A stretch of 64,000 nt of DNA from Nocardia caishijiensis NBRC 108228 (GTDB lineage Bacteria; Actinomycetota; Actinomycetes; Mycobacteriales; Mycobacteriaceae). How positions within the stretch are numbered: position 1 is the first letter of the stretch; every line of letters begins with the position of its first letter. The translations under genes and the position numbers were made by a program. The stretch is taken from the NCBI RefSeq assembly GCF_001612825.1, contig NZ_BDBE01000051.1, positions 23,144-87,143 on the forward strand. The letters are read 5' to 3'. Positions 1 to 8,266 of the stretch are shown here, piece after piece. The notes beneath the pieces were generated by a model. That model did no database searches. It was not told the origin of the DNA and saw only the letters and a program-made list of their open reading frames with translations.

Positions 1-125
1 AGGGCCTCGTCGTCCATCCAGGCCATCATCAGCACGTCGCCGGTCGCCTTCTCCTGCGCGATCGCGGCGACGAGACCGGCCTCGTTGCGTTTGAGGCGGG
101 CGGCGATGGCGGGATCCAGACTCAT
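1..125 (-). CDS. hisI: Phosphoribosyl-AMP cyclohydrolase HisI, N-terminal part (runs off the window)
   Basis: Histidine biosynthesis: hydrolyses phosphoribosyl-AMP to the ProFAR-type intermediate in the cytoplasm. The 41 visible residues begin MSLDPAIAARLKRN and reach the HisI-typical VLMMAWMDDEA segment, where the window ends. Start is the ATG at 125-123; the ribosome site is weak. The gene lies only 7 bp behind the stop of the PucR-type regulator, not behind hisF, which is about 9 kb away. It may therefore be transcribed from an accessory promoter. Identification rests on the N-terminal sequence and the other his genes in the window. Confidence 0.88.
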   Translation of the reverse strand, partial: MSLDPAIAARLKRNEAGLVAAIAQEKATGDVLMMAWMDDEA

Positions 126-132
126 CCGTCGT

Positions 133-1395
133 TTATAACAGCTCGATCGCCACGAGCAGCTCGACGAGGTCGTTGACACTGCGCACATTGCGTCCGGTGA
201 GTTCCTGGATGCGGCCCAGCCGGTACTTCGCGGTGTTGAGGTGGATGTGCAGGGCATCGGCGGCTTCGCGCAGGTTCATGTCGGCGGCGGCGAACGCGCG
301 GACGGTGTCGGCGAGGGTGCCGCCGCGGGCACGGTCGTCGGCGAGCGCGGCGCCGACGCGGGGATCGACGAGCTGACGGGTGGTGTCGTCGGCGCGCAAC
401 AGCAGGTACCGGAACGGCGTCATCTGCGGCAGCGCGAGCACCCCACCGTCCTCGGGCAGCAGGGCGAGGGCGGCCCTGGCCTGCCGGTGCGCACGCGGGA
501 TCTGAGCCACCTCGGTGACCGCGGTACTCACCCCGACGGCCAGTGCCACGCCGTCGGCGGCGAGTTGTTCGCGCAGCGCGCGCAGTCGCTCGCACAGATG
601 CTCGGCCGAACCGTCGGGGCGCAGCGCGGGGATCGCCACGATCTCGCTGTCGCGCACCACCGACAGGGTGCGCAACCCGTTGACACCGGTGCGCGCCAGC
701 GCGGCCGACACCACCTGCCTCGTCTCGCAGAGCGAATCGGCCGACGACGACGGGTCGAGCACCATCGCGGTGACCACGACCAGCGACGCGGTGCGTTCGG
801 TGCCGATCCCGTGCGCGGTGGCCACGGACAGGTGCGGCCCGCTCGCGGGCAGCGCACCGTCGAGCAGCGAGTCCATCAGCGCCTGGCCGTCGCGGCTCGA
901 TTCCGCGGTGACGTACTGCTGGAATTCCAGGTAGGCGTCGGTGGCCTGGGTGCTGATCAGGTCGGTGTAGCGGGCCAGCGGTCCGGCCAGCGACAGCACC
1001 GCCTCGCGTCCCGCCTCGGTGTCGCCCGCGTGGGCGAGCAGCGATTTCCAGATCGCCCGCTGACCGAGCCGGAACGCGGCGATGTAGTCGACCAGCGGCA
1101 ACCCGCAGCGGGCACGGCGCGCGGCGGCCTGCCTGGCGTAGGAGACATCGGCCGGGGTGACCCGTTTACGCTCGAGCAGGGCACCGAGCCCGGTGCGGCT
1201 GAGCCGGGCCAGCTGGTCGTGCACGTCGGCGAGGAAACCGGGGTCGGCGGTGTCATAGCCGGGCAACTCGACGCGCAACTTCGCCATCACATCGTCGGCG
1301 ATCTCGTCGGCGTGCTCGTAGGCGCATCCGACGATCCGGGCGCGTTCGGCGTGCACCGGGTCGGAGTGGCCGAGCAGTTGTGATCCAGCTGACAT
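133..1395 (-). CDS. PucR/CdaR-family transcriptional regulator
   Basis: A 420-residue cytoplasmic regulator. The last ~60 residues form the PucR-type helix-turn-helix (LREAADALHIHLNTAKYRLGR followed by a helix ending in ELLVAIELL). The N-terminal ~170 residues resemble the regulatory domain usual in this family, and the middle part the GGDEF-like region. It is divergent from the ABC importer operon that starts at 1529, so it probably controls that operon, sensing its substrate or a product. Its stop is 7 bp from hisI, which could put hisI on the same transcript. Start is ATG at 1395; the ligand cannot be told from sequence. Confidence 0.82.
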   Translation of the reverse strand: MSAGSQLLGHSDPVHAERARIVGCAYEHADEIADDVMAKLRVELPGYDTADPGFLADVHDQLARLSRTGLGALLERKRVTPADVSYARQAAARRARCGLPLVDYIAAFRLGQRAIWKSLLAHAGDTEAGREAVLSLAGPLARYTDLISTQATDAYLEFQQYVTAESSRDGQALMDSLLDGALPASGPHLSVATAHGIGTERTASLVVVTAMVLDPSSSADSLCETRQVVSAALARTGVNGLRTLSVVRDSEIVAIPALRPDGSAEHLCERLRALREQLAADGVALAVGVSTAVTEVAQIPRAHRQARAALALLPEDGGVLALPQMTPFRYLLLRADDTTRQLVDPRVGAALADDRARGGTLADTVRAFAAADMNLREAADALHIHLNTAKYRLGRIQELTGRNVRSVNDLVELLVAIELL

Positions 1396-1444
1396 GTCCG
1401 GGGAGTTTGCAGGGCCGCGATCGGAGTGTCAACCAGATCACACT

Positions 1445-1457
1445 GTCCGCAGCGGAC
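1445..1457. promoter_or_regulatory. Small palindrome between the PucR-type gene and the ABC operon
   Basis: GTCCGC-A-GCGGAC is a perfect 6-bp inverted repeat in the 133-bp divergent gap. It is followed at 1499-1512 by a second, weaker repeat (GCGCT/AGCGC). Either could be the operator of the divergent regulator. Such short GC-rich palindromes also arise by chance at this base composition, so this is only a candidate. Confidence 0.3.
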
Positions 1458-1528
1458 GACACCGGTGCCGTGTTTTTGGTCCACAACGTCCGATGTGGGC
1501 GCTGACCAGCGCTCTTAGTGTTCGTCCC

Positions 1529-2287
1529 ATGCTCGACATAACCCACCTGACGGTGCGCTTCGGCGGGATCACCGCCCTGCAGGATGTGGGGTTCACGGTC
1601 GCCGCGGGCGAGATGGTCGGTCTGATCGGGCCCAACGGCGCGGGTAAGACGACCCTGTTCAACTGTCTCACCCGTCGCAACCGTCCCACCTCCGGTACCT
1701 TGCGCTATCTCGACACGGACCTGACCACGGTCCGCCCCGACGCGCTGGCCGGGCTCGGCATCGCCCGCACCTTCCAGAACCTCGGTCTGTTCTCCCGCAT
1801 GTCGGTGCGCGACAACGTGCTCGTCGGCACCCATCACCGCACCCGAGGCGGCTTCGTCTCGGCGGGGCTGCGGATGCCGTGGGTCGGGCGCGCGGAGCGG
1901 CAATTGCGCGGTGAGGTCGACGAGTTGCTCGCCCGGCTCGACCTCACCGACGTCGCCGACCACCCGGCCGCCGGGCTGCCCTTCGGCACGCTCAAGCGGA
2001 TCGAGCTGGCGCGGGCGCTGGCGGTGCGGCCCCGACTGTTGCTGCTCGACGAACCGGTGAACGGCCTGAGCCACGGTGAGGTCGACGAGTTCGCCGCGCG
2101 GCTGCGCGCTCTGCAGACCGAGCTCGACCTCACCGTCGTCGTCGTGGAACACCACATGGGTTTCGTGATGAACACCTGCGACCGCGTGGTGTGCCTCGAG
2201 TTCGGGCAGGTGATCGCCGAGGGCGAACCCGAAGCGGTACAGAGCGATCCGGCCGTCGTCCGCGCCTACCTTGGGGCCGCCTCATGA
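1529..2287 (+). CDS. livG: Branched-chain amino acid/amide-type ABC transporter ATPase LivG
   Basis: ATPase subunit, 252 residues, of a HAAT-family importer. Walker A GPNGAGKTT is near residue 35; the Walker B LLLLDEP and the LivG-type EHHMGFVMNTCDRVVCLEFG switch region follow. The signature loop is degenerate (LPFGTLKRIELARAL), as often in LivG. Start is the ATG at 1529, where similarity begins; the open frame upstream shows none. First of five tightly coupled genes (livG-livF-livH-livM-receptor); it overlaps livF by 4 bp (ATGA). Substrate could be branched-chain amino acids, amides, urea or an acyl compound; sequence alone does not decide. Confidence 0.9.
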   Translation: MLDITHLTVRFGGITALQDVGFTVAAGEMVGLIGPNGAGKTTLFNCLTRRNRPTSGTLRYLDTDLTTVRPDALAGLGIARTFQNLGLFSRMSVRDNVLVGTHHRTRGGFVSAGLRMPWVGRAERQLRGEVDELLARLDLTDVADHPAAGLPFGTLKRIELARALAVRPRLLLLDEPVNGLSHGEVDEFAARLRALQTELDLTVVVVEHHMGFVMNTCDRVVCLEFGQVIAEGEPEAVQSDPAVVRAYLGAAS

Positions 2288-3009
2288 GCGAATTCCTGAC
2301 CGTCACCGATCTGCACGCGGGCTACGGAGCGGCGAAAGTGCTGCACGGCGTGAGCTTCTCGGTCGCCGAGGGCGACGTGTGCGCGGTCCTCGGCCCCAAC
2401 GGCGCGGGCAAGACCACGCTCCTGCGCGCCCTGTGCGGGATGGTGAAGGTGCGCGGCACCCTGCGCCTGCACGGCGAGGATGTGACCGGGCGGGCGCCCG
2501 AGGCGATGGCCCGGCTCGGTGTCGCCCACGTGCCCGAGGGTCGCGGCACCTTCGCCCCGCTCACCGTCGAGGAGAACCTGCGCCTGGGCGCCTACTCCCG
2601 CCGCGACCGCGCGGGCATCGAGTCCGACCTGCGCCGCGTCTACGAGTACTTCCCGATCCTGCACGACAAGCGGCGCGACCCGGCGGGCGGCCTGTCCGGT
2701 GGTCAGCAGCAGATGGTCGCCATCGGCCGGGCGCTGATGCTGCGCCCGCGTCTGCTGCTGCTCGACGAACCGTCGCTCGGGCTCTCCCCACTGGTCACCC
2801 AGGAACTGTTCGGGATCGTGCACACCATCAACGCAGAGGAACGCACCACCGTGATAGTCGTCGAACAGAACGCCCACCTGGCGCTGGGTGTCGCGCATCG
2901 GGCGCATGTACTCGAGTCGGGCCGGATCGTGTTGTCCGGCAGCGCCGACGAGATCAAGGCCGACGAACAAGTCGTCCGCTCCTACCTGGGATACCGGGTG
3001 CAGCCGTGA
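2284..3009 (+). CDS. livF: ABC transporter ATPase LivF
   Basis: Second ATPase (241 residues) of the importer, pairing with LivG on the cytoplasmic face. Walker A GPNGAGKTT, signature LSGGQQQMVAIGRAL, Walker B LLLLDEPSLGLSP and the VEQNAHLAL switch are all present and typical of LivF. The ATG at 2284 overlaps the livG stop, and the stop overlaps the GTG of livH, so translation is coupled. Intact and ordinary for the family. Confidence 0.92.
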   Translation: MSEFLTVTDLHAGYGAAKVLHGVSFSVAEGDVCAVLGPNGAGKTTLLRALCGMVKVRGTLRLHGEDVTGRAPEAMARLGVAHVPEGRGTFAPLTVEENLRLGAYSRRDRAGIESDLRRVYEYFPILHDKRRDPAGGLSGGQQQMVAIGRALMLRPRLLLLDEPSLGLSPLVTQELFGIVHTINAEERTTVIVVEQNAHLALGVAHRAHVLESGRIVLSGSADEIKADEQVVRSYLGYRVQP

Positions 3010-3884
3010 CCGAATTCGTGCAGCAGCTCGTCGAGGGGCTCTCGGCGGGCGCGATCTACGCGGGGCTGGCGCTGGCGCTCGTCCTCATCTACCGGTTCAC
3101 CGGGGTGGCGAACTTCGCCCAGGGTGAGTTGGCCATGTTCTCGGCGTTCATCGCCTGGCAACTGAGTCAGGTGATGCCGTTCTGGGCCGCGTTGCTCCTG
3201 ACGCTGGTTGTCTCGTTCGTCGCGGGCATGGTGATCGAGCGGGTGGTGATCCGCCCGGTCGAAGGCAAACCGGAGATCACCCTGGTGATCGTCACCGTCG
3301 GCTTGTTCTTCACCGTGCACGCGGCGGCGGGCTGGATCTGGTCCTACCAGGTGAAGGCGTTCCCGAATCCCTTCCCGGACGGCGCGTTCCGGCTGGCCGG
3401 GGTCAGTGTCGGCTTCGGCAGTCTCGGGATCTTCGCCGTCGTCGGCCTGGTGATGGCACTGCTGTATCTGCTGTTCCGCTACACCGCGATCGGGTTGGCC
3501 ATGCGGGCGGTGGCGTGTAATCCGCAGTCGGCCAGGCTCGTCGGAATCCGGGTCGGCACCGTGCTCTCCCTCGGATGGGGACTCGCGGCGCTGGTCGGGT
3601 CGGTGTCGGGCGTGCTGTCGGCGCCGCTGCTGTTCCTCGATCCCAACATGATGAGCGGTGTCCTGATCTACGCCTTCGCGGCGGCGACGCTCGGCGGGTT
3701 CGACTCCCCCGGCGGCGCGGTGGCGGGCGGCTTGATCGTCGGCGTCGCCGAAACCCTCACCGGCGCGTATGTCGACGCGATCGGCACCGAACTCAAGATC
3801 GGTGTGCCGCTGGTGATCATCCTGGGCGTGCTGTTGCTTCGCCCCCAAGGTCTGTTCGGACACGCGGCGGTGGAACGGGTATGA
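3006..3884 (+). CDS. livH: ABC transporter permease LivH
   Basis: Inner membrane permease, 292 residues, with about eight hydrophobic segments. The LivH hallmarks are present: an N-terminal LxxGLSAGAIYAGLALALVL segment, GVANFAQGELAMF, and the cytoplasmic loop AMRAVACNPQSARLVGI that contacts the ATPase. GTG start at 3006 overlaps the livF stop (GTGA); the stop overlaps the ATG of livM. It forms the translocation channel with LivM. Confidence 0.92.
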   Translation: MTEFVQQLVEGLSAGAIYAGLALALVLIYRFTGVANFAQGELAMFSAFIAWQLSQVMPFWAALLLTLVVSFVAGMVIERVVIRPVEGKPEITLVIVTVGLFFTVHAAAGWIWSYQVKAFPNPFPDGAFRLAGVSVGFGSLGIFAVVGLVMALLYLLFRYTAIGLAMRAVACNPQSARLVGIRVGTVLSLGWGLAALVGSVSGVLSAPLLFLDPNMMSGVLIYAFAAATLGGFDSPGGAVAGGLIVGVAETLTGAYVDAIGTELKIGVPLVIILGVLLLRPQGLFGHAAVERV

Positions 3885-4921
3885 GTGACGTGAGAGTTTC
3901 GACGGCGACATCGGTCGCGCCCCAGCCGGAACCGGCCCGTGCGCGGTGGCGTGCCCCCCGGATTCCGCTGGTCTTCACGGCCGCGGTCCTGCTGCTCGCC
4001 TGTGCCGCGCCGTTCCAGCTGGTTCCCTTCCATACCTTCCAGCTGGCCATGGCGATGATCTACGCGGTCACCCTGCTCGGGCTGAACCTGCTCGTCGGCC
4101 ACACCGGCCAGATCTCACTCGGCCACGGCGCGTTCTTCGCGGTCGGCGCCTACACGGCCGCGATCGCGATGCATCAGTGGGGCACACCGTATTTCGCGAC
4201 GATCCCGCTCGCGGCAGCGGTCACCGTCGTGCTCGGCTTCGCCCTCGGTATCCCGGCGTTGCGGCTGCGCGGGCTGTACTTGGCGCTGGTCACGATGTCC
4301 ATCGCGATCTTCCTGGTGCCCTTGCTGAAACGATTCGACGGGCTCACCGGGGGTTCGATGGGTCTCGGTGTCGACAAGCCGGTGCCACCGGCCTGGACCG
4401 GACTCGCCGAGGACCAGTGGCTGTACTTCCTCGCCCTGGCCACCACCGCGCTGAGTTTCGTGCTGGTCGCCGGAATGCTGCGGTCAAGAGTCGGGCGCGC
4501 CCTGCACGCGGTGCGCGACAACGAGACCGCCGCCGAGGTGCTCGGGGTGAACCTGGCGCACTACAAGACCCTGGCCTTCGCCTGGAGCGCGTTGCTCGCC
4601 GGTGTCGCGGGCTGTGTCTACACCTGGGTGATCGCCTTCGTCTCCCCCGACTCGTTCGCGCTCACCCTGTCGATCACGCTGCTCGCCGGGCTCGTCGTCG
4701 GCGGTCTCGGCACCACGTGGGGACCGGTGCTGGGCGGACTGTTCGTGATGTTCGTGCCGAGCCTGGCTCAGGACGTCAATCAGGCCGCGCCCGGCGTCAT
4801 CTTCGGACTGCTGATCATCGCGGTCATGTACCTCGCACCCCAGGGACTGGCCGGTCTGGCCACCCGATGGGCGCACTGGCTCGGACACCGTGTCCGGAAA
4901 GGGAGAACTCATGCGTACTAG
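3881..4921 (+). CDS. livM: ABC transporter permease LivM
   Basis: Second permease, 346 residues. It has a ~25-residue charged N-terminal tail, then membrane segments including LLGLNLLVGHTGQISLGHGAFFAVGAY, the signature of LivM proteins. The ATPase-contact loop LHAVRDNETAAEVLGVN is near residue 210. Start ATG 3881 overlaps livH by 4 bp. Its 3' end overlaps the receptor gene by 11 bp, so all five genes form one translationally coupled operon. Confidence 0.92.
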   Translation: MSDVRVSTATSVAPQPEPARARWRAPRIPLVFTAAVLLLACAAPFQLVPFHTFQLAMAMIYAVTLLGLNLLVGHTGQISLGHGAFFAVGAYTAAIAMHQWGTPYFATIPLAAAVTVVLGFALGIPALRLRGLYLALVTMSIAIFLVPLLKRFDGLTGGSMGLGVDKPVPPAWTGLAEDQWLYFLALATTALSFVLVAGMLRSRVGRALHAVRDNETAAEVLGVNLAHYKTLAFAWSALLAGVAGCVYTWVIAFVSPDSFALTLSITLLAGLVVGGLGTTWGPVLGGLFVMFVPSLAQDVNQAAPGVIFGLLIIAVMYLAPQGLAGLATRWAHWLGHRVRKGRTHAY

Positions 4922-6161
4922 GACAATCCAGTGCCTCGGGGTGGCCGCCGCGTTGGTCGCCACGCTCACCGCCTGCGGTGGCCGCGGTGCCGACACCGGC
5001 ACCGTCGGCCAGGGCGACTGCCAGGGCCAGCAGACCACCGGCATCACCGACAGCACCCTCAAACTCGGTGGCGTGTACCCGCTGTCGGGTCCGGCCTCGG
5101 CCTACGGTGAGGTGCCCAAGGGCATCAAGGCCTACTTCGACTACGTCAACGCCGAACAGGGCGGAATCGGCGGCCGCCAGGTCGAGTACCTCGTCCGCGA
5201 CGACGGCTACCAGCCGCCCAAGACCGTCGAGGAGACCCGCCGTCTGGTCGAACAGGACCAGGTGTTCGCGGTCTTCCAGACCCTGGGTACCGCCACCTCT
5301 TCGGCGGTGAGCGACTATCTCGGTCAGCGCAAGGTGCCGCAGGTGTTCGTCGCCACGGGTGCGACGAAGTTCGGCTCCGAGGACCATCCGTGGACCATCG
5401 GCTGGCAGCCCAGCTACCGCACCGAGGGCCTGGCCTACGCCGAGTACGTGAAGAAGCAGCGACCGAACGCCACCGTCGCGGTGCTGTATCAGAACGACGA
5501 CTTCGGCAAGGACCTGCTCGCCGCGTTCCGTGAGGGCGCCGAGGGCAGCGGGGTGAAGGTGGTCGCGGAGCAGAGCTTCGAGGTCACCGACCCCACCGTC
5601 GACGCGCAGGTCCGCAACCTGGCCAACTCCGGCGCCGAGGTGATGCTCAACTTCTCGACGCCGAAGTTCGCCTCCCAGGCGCTGGCCGCCGACGTGCGCA
5701 ACACCGCCTGGAACCCGCTGCACATCCTCACCCAGGTGTCCAACACCATGGCCACCCTGCGACCGGTCGGCCTGCCCAATATCCAGGGCACGGTGAGCGC
5801 GGCGTTCCTCAAGGACCCCGCCGATCCCCGCTGGGCCACCGACCCGGGCATGCAGACGTTCAAGTCGAAGCTGAGCCAGTACGCGCCGGGCGCCGACACC
5901 GGCAACCAGCACGCGATGGCGGGCTGGGCGATGGCGCAGAGCTTCCACAAGACCCTCGACGCGGCGAAGTGCCCGACCAGGGAGGGCCTGCGCGACGCGA
6001 TGCGTTCGCTCGACAACGTCTCCGCCGACCTGATGCTGCCCGGTATCAGCATGAAAACCGGTGCGGGCGACGGCTTCCCGCTCGAAGCGGTCGGCATCCA
6101 GACCTTCGCAGGTGAGCACTGGTCGCTCACCGAGGGCCTGATCGATACCTCCGGCAAGTAG
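4911..6161 (+). CDS. ABC transporter substrate-binding lipoprotein (periplasmic-binding fold type I)
   Basis: Extracellular receptor of the importer, 416 residues. A lipoprotein signal peptide ends in LTACGG (Cys near residue 21). The mature part carries LKLGGVYPLSGPASAYGEVPKGIKAYFDYVN, the start of the Peripla_BP_6 (LivJ-like) fold, and an AVLYQNDDFGKDLL hinge segment. Ribosome site GGGAG sits 6 bp before ATG 4911; an in-frame ATG 21 bp upstream is less likely. Receptors of this group bind branched-chain amino acids, amides, urea or aromatic acids. A downstream acyl-CoA dehydrogenase hints at a catabolised carboxylic or amino acid substrate (inference). Confidence 0.88.
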   Translation: MRTRTIQCLGVAAALVATLTACGGRGADTGTVGQGDCQGQQTTGITDSTLKLGGVYPLSGPASAYGEVPKGIKAYFDYVNAEQGGIGGRQVEYLVRDDGYQPPKTVEETRRLVEQDQVFAVFQTLGTATSSAVSDYLGQRKVPQVFVATGATKFGSEDHPWTIGWQPSYRTEGLAYAEYVKKQRPNATVAVLYQNDDFGKDLLAAFREGAEGSGVKVVAEQSFEVTDPTVDAQVRNLANSGAEVMLNFSTPKFASQALAADVRNTAWNPLHILTQVSNTMATLRPVGLPNIQGTVSAAFLKDPADPRWATDPGMQTFKSKLSQYAPGADTGNQHAMAGWAMAQSFHKTLDAAKCPTREGLRDAMRSLDNVSADLMLPGISMKTGAGDGFPLEAVGIQTFAGEHWSLTEGLIDTSGK

Positions 6162-6209
6162 TCCCGTGCCGCGAGGCACCCAGTTCACCCACGATCGATG
6201 AGGATCACC

Positions 6210-6956
6210 ATGAAGATGTCAACCACCCTCGCGACGGCCGCGCTGACGGCGCTGACGTTGTGCGTCGGCACCGCCAACGCCCAGGCCGAGCCCACCCAGA
6301 CCGATGTCCACTACGAGGTCAGCCGACAGGGCGACGCGGCGGTGCTGTCGACGAACGACGGAGAACTGCAGGTCGTCGACGGTCAGCTCGTGCTCACCAC
6401 CAAGGCCGACGTGCCGGTCGCGGCGCTGCCCCTGTCGTACCGGATGGACGACAAGGTATTCCCGATCGCGGCGACCATCGATGGCGACCGCGCCACCCTC
6501 ACTCCATCACGTGACGGTGGCGCACCGGTCGAAGCGGCCACGAATGTCATCACCCAGGACGCCGCCGTGCAGCAGGTCGCCGAATCACTCACCCCCCGTG
6601 ACCAATCCGCGCTCGGTGTGTTCGCGCAGCGGCTCACCATCGGCAGCGCCGTCGCCGCCATCATCGGCGCGGTCCTCGGCGGTGGTGTGGGCTGTCTGGT
6701 CGGTGGCGCGGCCGGAGCGGTCATCGCCAGCCCGGTGATCGTGCTGCTCGCGCCGTGGGTCGGCGCGACCGTCGCCGGGTGTGTGCTCGGCGCGGCCACC
6801 CTCGGCGCGGTTGGCACGATGGTCGGACTGGTCACCGTCGGCGGTCCGCTGGCACTGTTCGCCGCCTACCAGTACTTCTCCACCATCCTCACCCCGTGCC
6901 CGGCCGAGCTGGGTGCCTACTGCAAGGACCCCGGGGTGCCCGCCCCCGCGAAGTGA
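6210..6956 (+). CDS. Secreted or surface protein of unknown function with Gly/Ala-rich hydrophobic tail
   Basis: 248 residues from ATG 6210 (chosen because AGGATCACC precedes it; an ATG at 6198 adds four residues). A signal peptide ends near ANAQA. Residues ~30-115 are soluble and beta-rich (LSTNDGELQVVDGQLVLTT, then LPLSYRMDDKVFPI). The last ~110 residues are a run of Gly/Ala/Val hydrophobic stretches (IIGAVLGGGVGCLVGG and similar) that could lie in or on a membrane. I recall similar proteins, often several per genome, in Nocardia and relatives. No function is known to me. Stands alone 48 bp behind the ABC operon. Confidence 0.72.
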   Translation: MKMSTTLATAALTALTLCVGTANAQAEPTQTDVHYEVSRQGDAAVLSTNDGELQVVDGQLVLTTKADVPVAALPLSYRMDDKVFPIAATIDGDRATLTPSRDGGAPVEAATNVITQDAAVQQVAESLTPRDQSALGVFAQRLTIGSAVAAIIGAVLGGGVGCLVGGAAGAVIASPVIVLLAPWVGATVAGCVLGAATLGAVGTMVGLVTVGGPLALFAAYQYFSTILTPCPAELGAYCKDPGVPAPAK

Positions 6957-6971
6957 CCGATCTCGTCCGAT

Positions 6972-7007
6972 GCCGGGCCGCGAACACGGAGGTGTTCGCG
7001 GCCCGGC
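6972..7007 (+). terminator. Perfect 16-bp hairpin after the secreted protein gene
   Basis: Arms 6972-6987 and 6992-7007 are perfectly complementary (GCCGGGCCGCGAACAC and its reverse complement) around a GGAG loop, 15 bp behind the stop codon. No U-tract follows, so if it terminates transcription it is of the U-less actinobacterial kind. It separates block A's ABC/secreted-protein transcript from the acyl-CoA dehydrogenase gene. Confidence 0.6.
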
Positions 7008-7051
7008 CGTGCGCACCGGCGGGCTGTGCGCCGACAACAGGGGAATCACGC

Positions 7052-8206
7052 ATGCGCAGAACAGCTTCCGACGACGATCTCGTCGCCTTCCGGGCCACGA
7101 TCCGGGCGTTCATCGACGCCGAGGTGGTACCGAGCTTCGGCCGGTGGTATCGGGACGGTCTCGTGCCGCGCGAATTCTATTACCGGCTGGGCGATCTCGG
7201 CGTGTTCGGGCTGGAGGTGCCGGTCGAGTTCGGTGGATCGGGCCACAACTCCCTGGCCTACCGCGGGGTGCTCGCCGAGGAGATCGCCAGGGCCGCTGTG
7301 TCGTTCGGTGGTGCCAGCGCGCACCTCGCCCGCTGCCTGCCGCTGATCACCGCGCTCGCCACCCCGGCGCAGCAGGCCCGGTGGCTGCCCGGTGTCGTCA
7401 CCGGTGACACGATGTTCGCGCTCGCGGTGTCCGAACCCGGTACGGGATCGGAGCCGGAGGGGATGCGCACGACCGCGCCCCAGACCGCCGAGGGCACCTA
7501 TGTACTGAACGGCTCGAAGACCTATGTCATCGGCGGGGTGCACGCCGACCGGGTGATCGTGTGCGCCCGCACCGCGCCGCCGCGCCCCGACGATCCGGCT
7601 TTCGGCCTGTCGCTGCTTGTCGTCGATGCGAGCGCCGCCGGTTTCCGGGTGGGCCGACGACTGGACACTCTGGGGCGCAAGGTCAGCGGCACCGCGGAAC
7701 TCACCTTCACCGACGTGCGTGTGCCCGCCGCCGACCTGCTCGGCGACCCGCATCGCGCCGCCGCGCACCTGGCGGTCCAGTTGCCGCAGCAGCGGCTCGG
7801 CATCGCGGTCGGCGCCTACGCCCGCGCCAAGGCGGCGATCCGCTTCACCCGCAACCACACCCGCGACGGCGTCCCGATCACCCGTCCGGTCGCCGCCGTC
7901 CAGCACACCAAGTTCGAATTGGCGGGTTGCCGCGCCGAGGTCGACGCCATCGAAGCCGTGGTCGACCGTGCTCTTTCGGCCCACGACCGCGACGAACTCG
8001 ACCCGGCACACGCCGCGTCCGCCGAACTGTTCGCCACCGAGACCGCGGGCCGGGTGATCGATCGCTGCCTCCAACTGCACGGCGGCGCGGGCTATCTCAC
8101 CGACTCCCCGATCGCTCGCCTGTACGCGGACCACCGCGTCGACCGACTCCAGGGCGGCGACAGCGACACCCTGCGCACGCTCATCGCCGCCGACATGGGT
8201 CTCTAG
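7052..8206 (+). CDS. Acyl-CoA dehydrogenase family flavoprotein
   Basis: 384 residues. Predicted FAD enzyme that oxidises an acyl-CoA to the 2-enoyl-CoA. N-terminal helical domain, the middle-domain motif FALAVSEPGTGSE, FAD contact VIGGVHADRV, and C-terminal LHGGAGYLTDSPIARLYADH are all family-typical. At the place where medium-chain enzymes carry the catalytic Glu the sequence reads LQGGDSDTLR, so the base may lie elsewhere as in isovaleryl-type enzymes. Ribosome site GGGGAA precedes ATG 7052. Lies downstream of the importer in the same direction, separated by a hairpin; a catabolic link is inferred. Confidence 0.85.
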   Translation: MRRTASDDDLVAFRATIRAFIDAEVVPSFGRWYRDGLVPREFYYRLGDLGVFGLEVPVEFGGSGHNSLAYRGVLAEEIARAAVSFGGASAHLARCLPLITALATPAQQARWLPGVVTGDTMFALAVSEPGTGSEPEGMRTTAPQTAEGTYVLNGSKTYVIGGVHADRVIVCARTAPPRPDDPAFGLSLLVVDASAAGFRVGRRLDTLGRKVSGTAELTFTDVRVPAADLLGDPHRAAAHLAVQLPQQRLGIAVGAYARAKAAIRFTRNHTRDGVPITRPVAAVQHTKFELAGCRAEVDAIEAVVDRALSAHDRDELDPAHAASAELFATETAGRVIDRCLQLHGGAGYLTDSPIARLYADHRVDRLQGGDSDTLRTLIAADMGL

Positions 8207-8229
8207 ATCCCGGTGTCGGTGGTGTTGAC

Positions 8230-8235
8230 TACGAT
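8230..8235 (+). promoter_or_regulatory. Possible -10 box TACGAT for the membrane protein gene
   Basis: TACGAT, matching the actinobacterial -10 pattern TAnnnT, lies 31 bp before the ATG at 8267 and 23 bp behind the previous stop. TTGAC partly overlaps just upstream, too close for a classical -35. Weak evidence. Confidence 0.3.
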
Positions 8236-8266
8236 CGGTCGAGTTCGTTTCACACAGGGGGATTTC

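Noticed and set aside
241..1383. Long plus-strand open frame opposite the PucR-type gene
   Set aside because: Antisense shadow typical of GC-rich DNA; the translation is Gly/Arg/His-rich without domains, while the opposite strand encodes a clear PucR-type protein.
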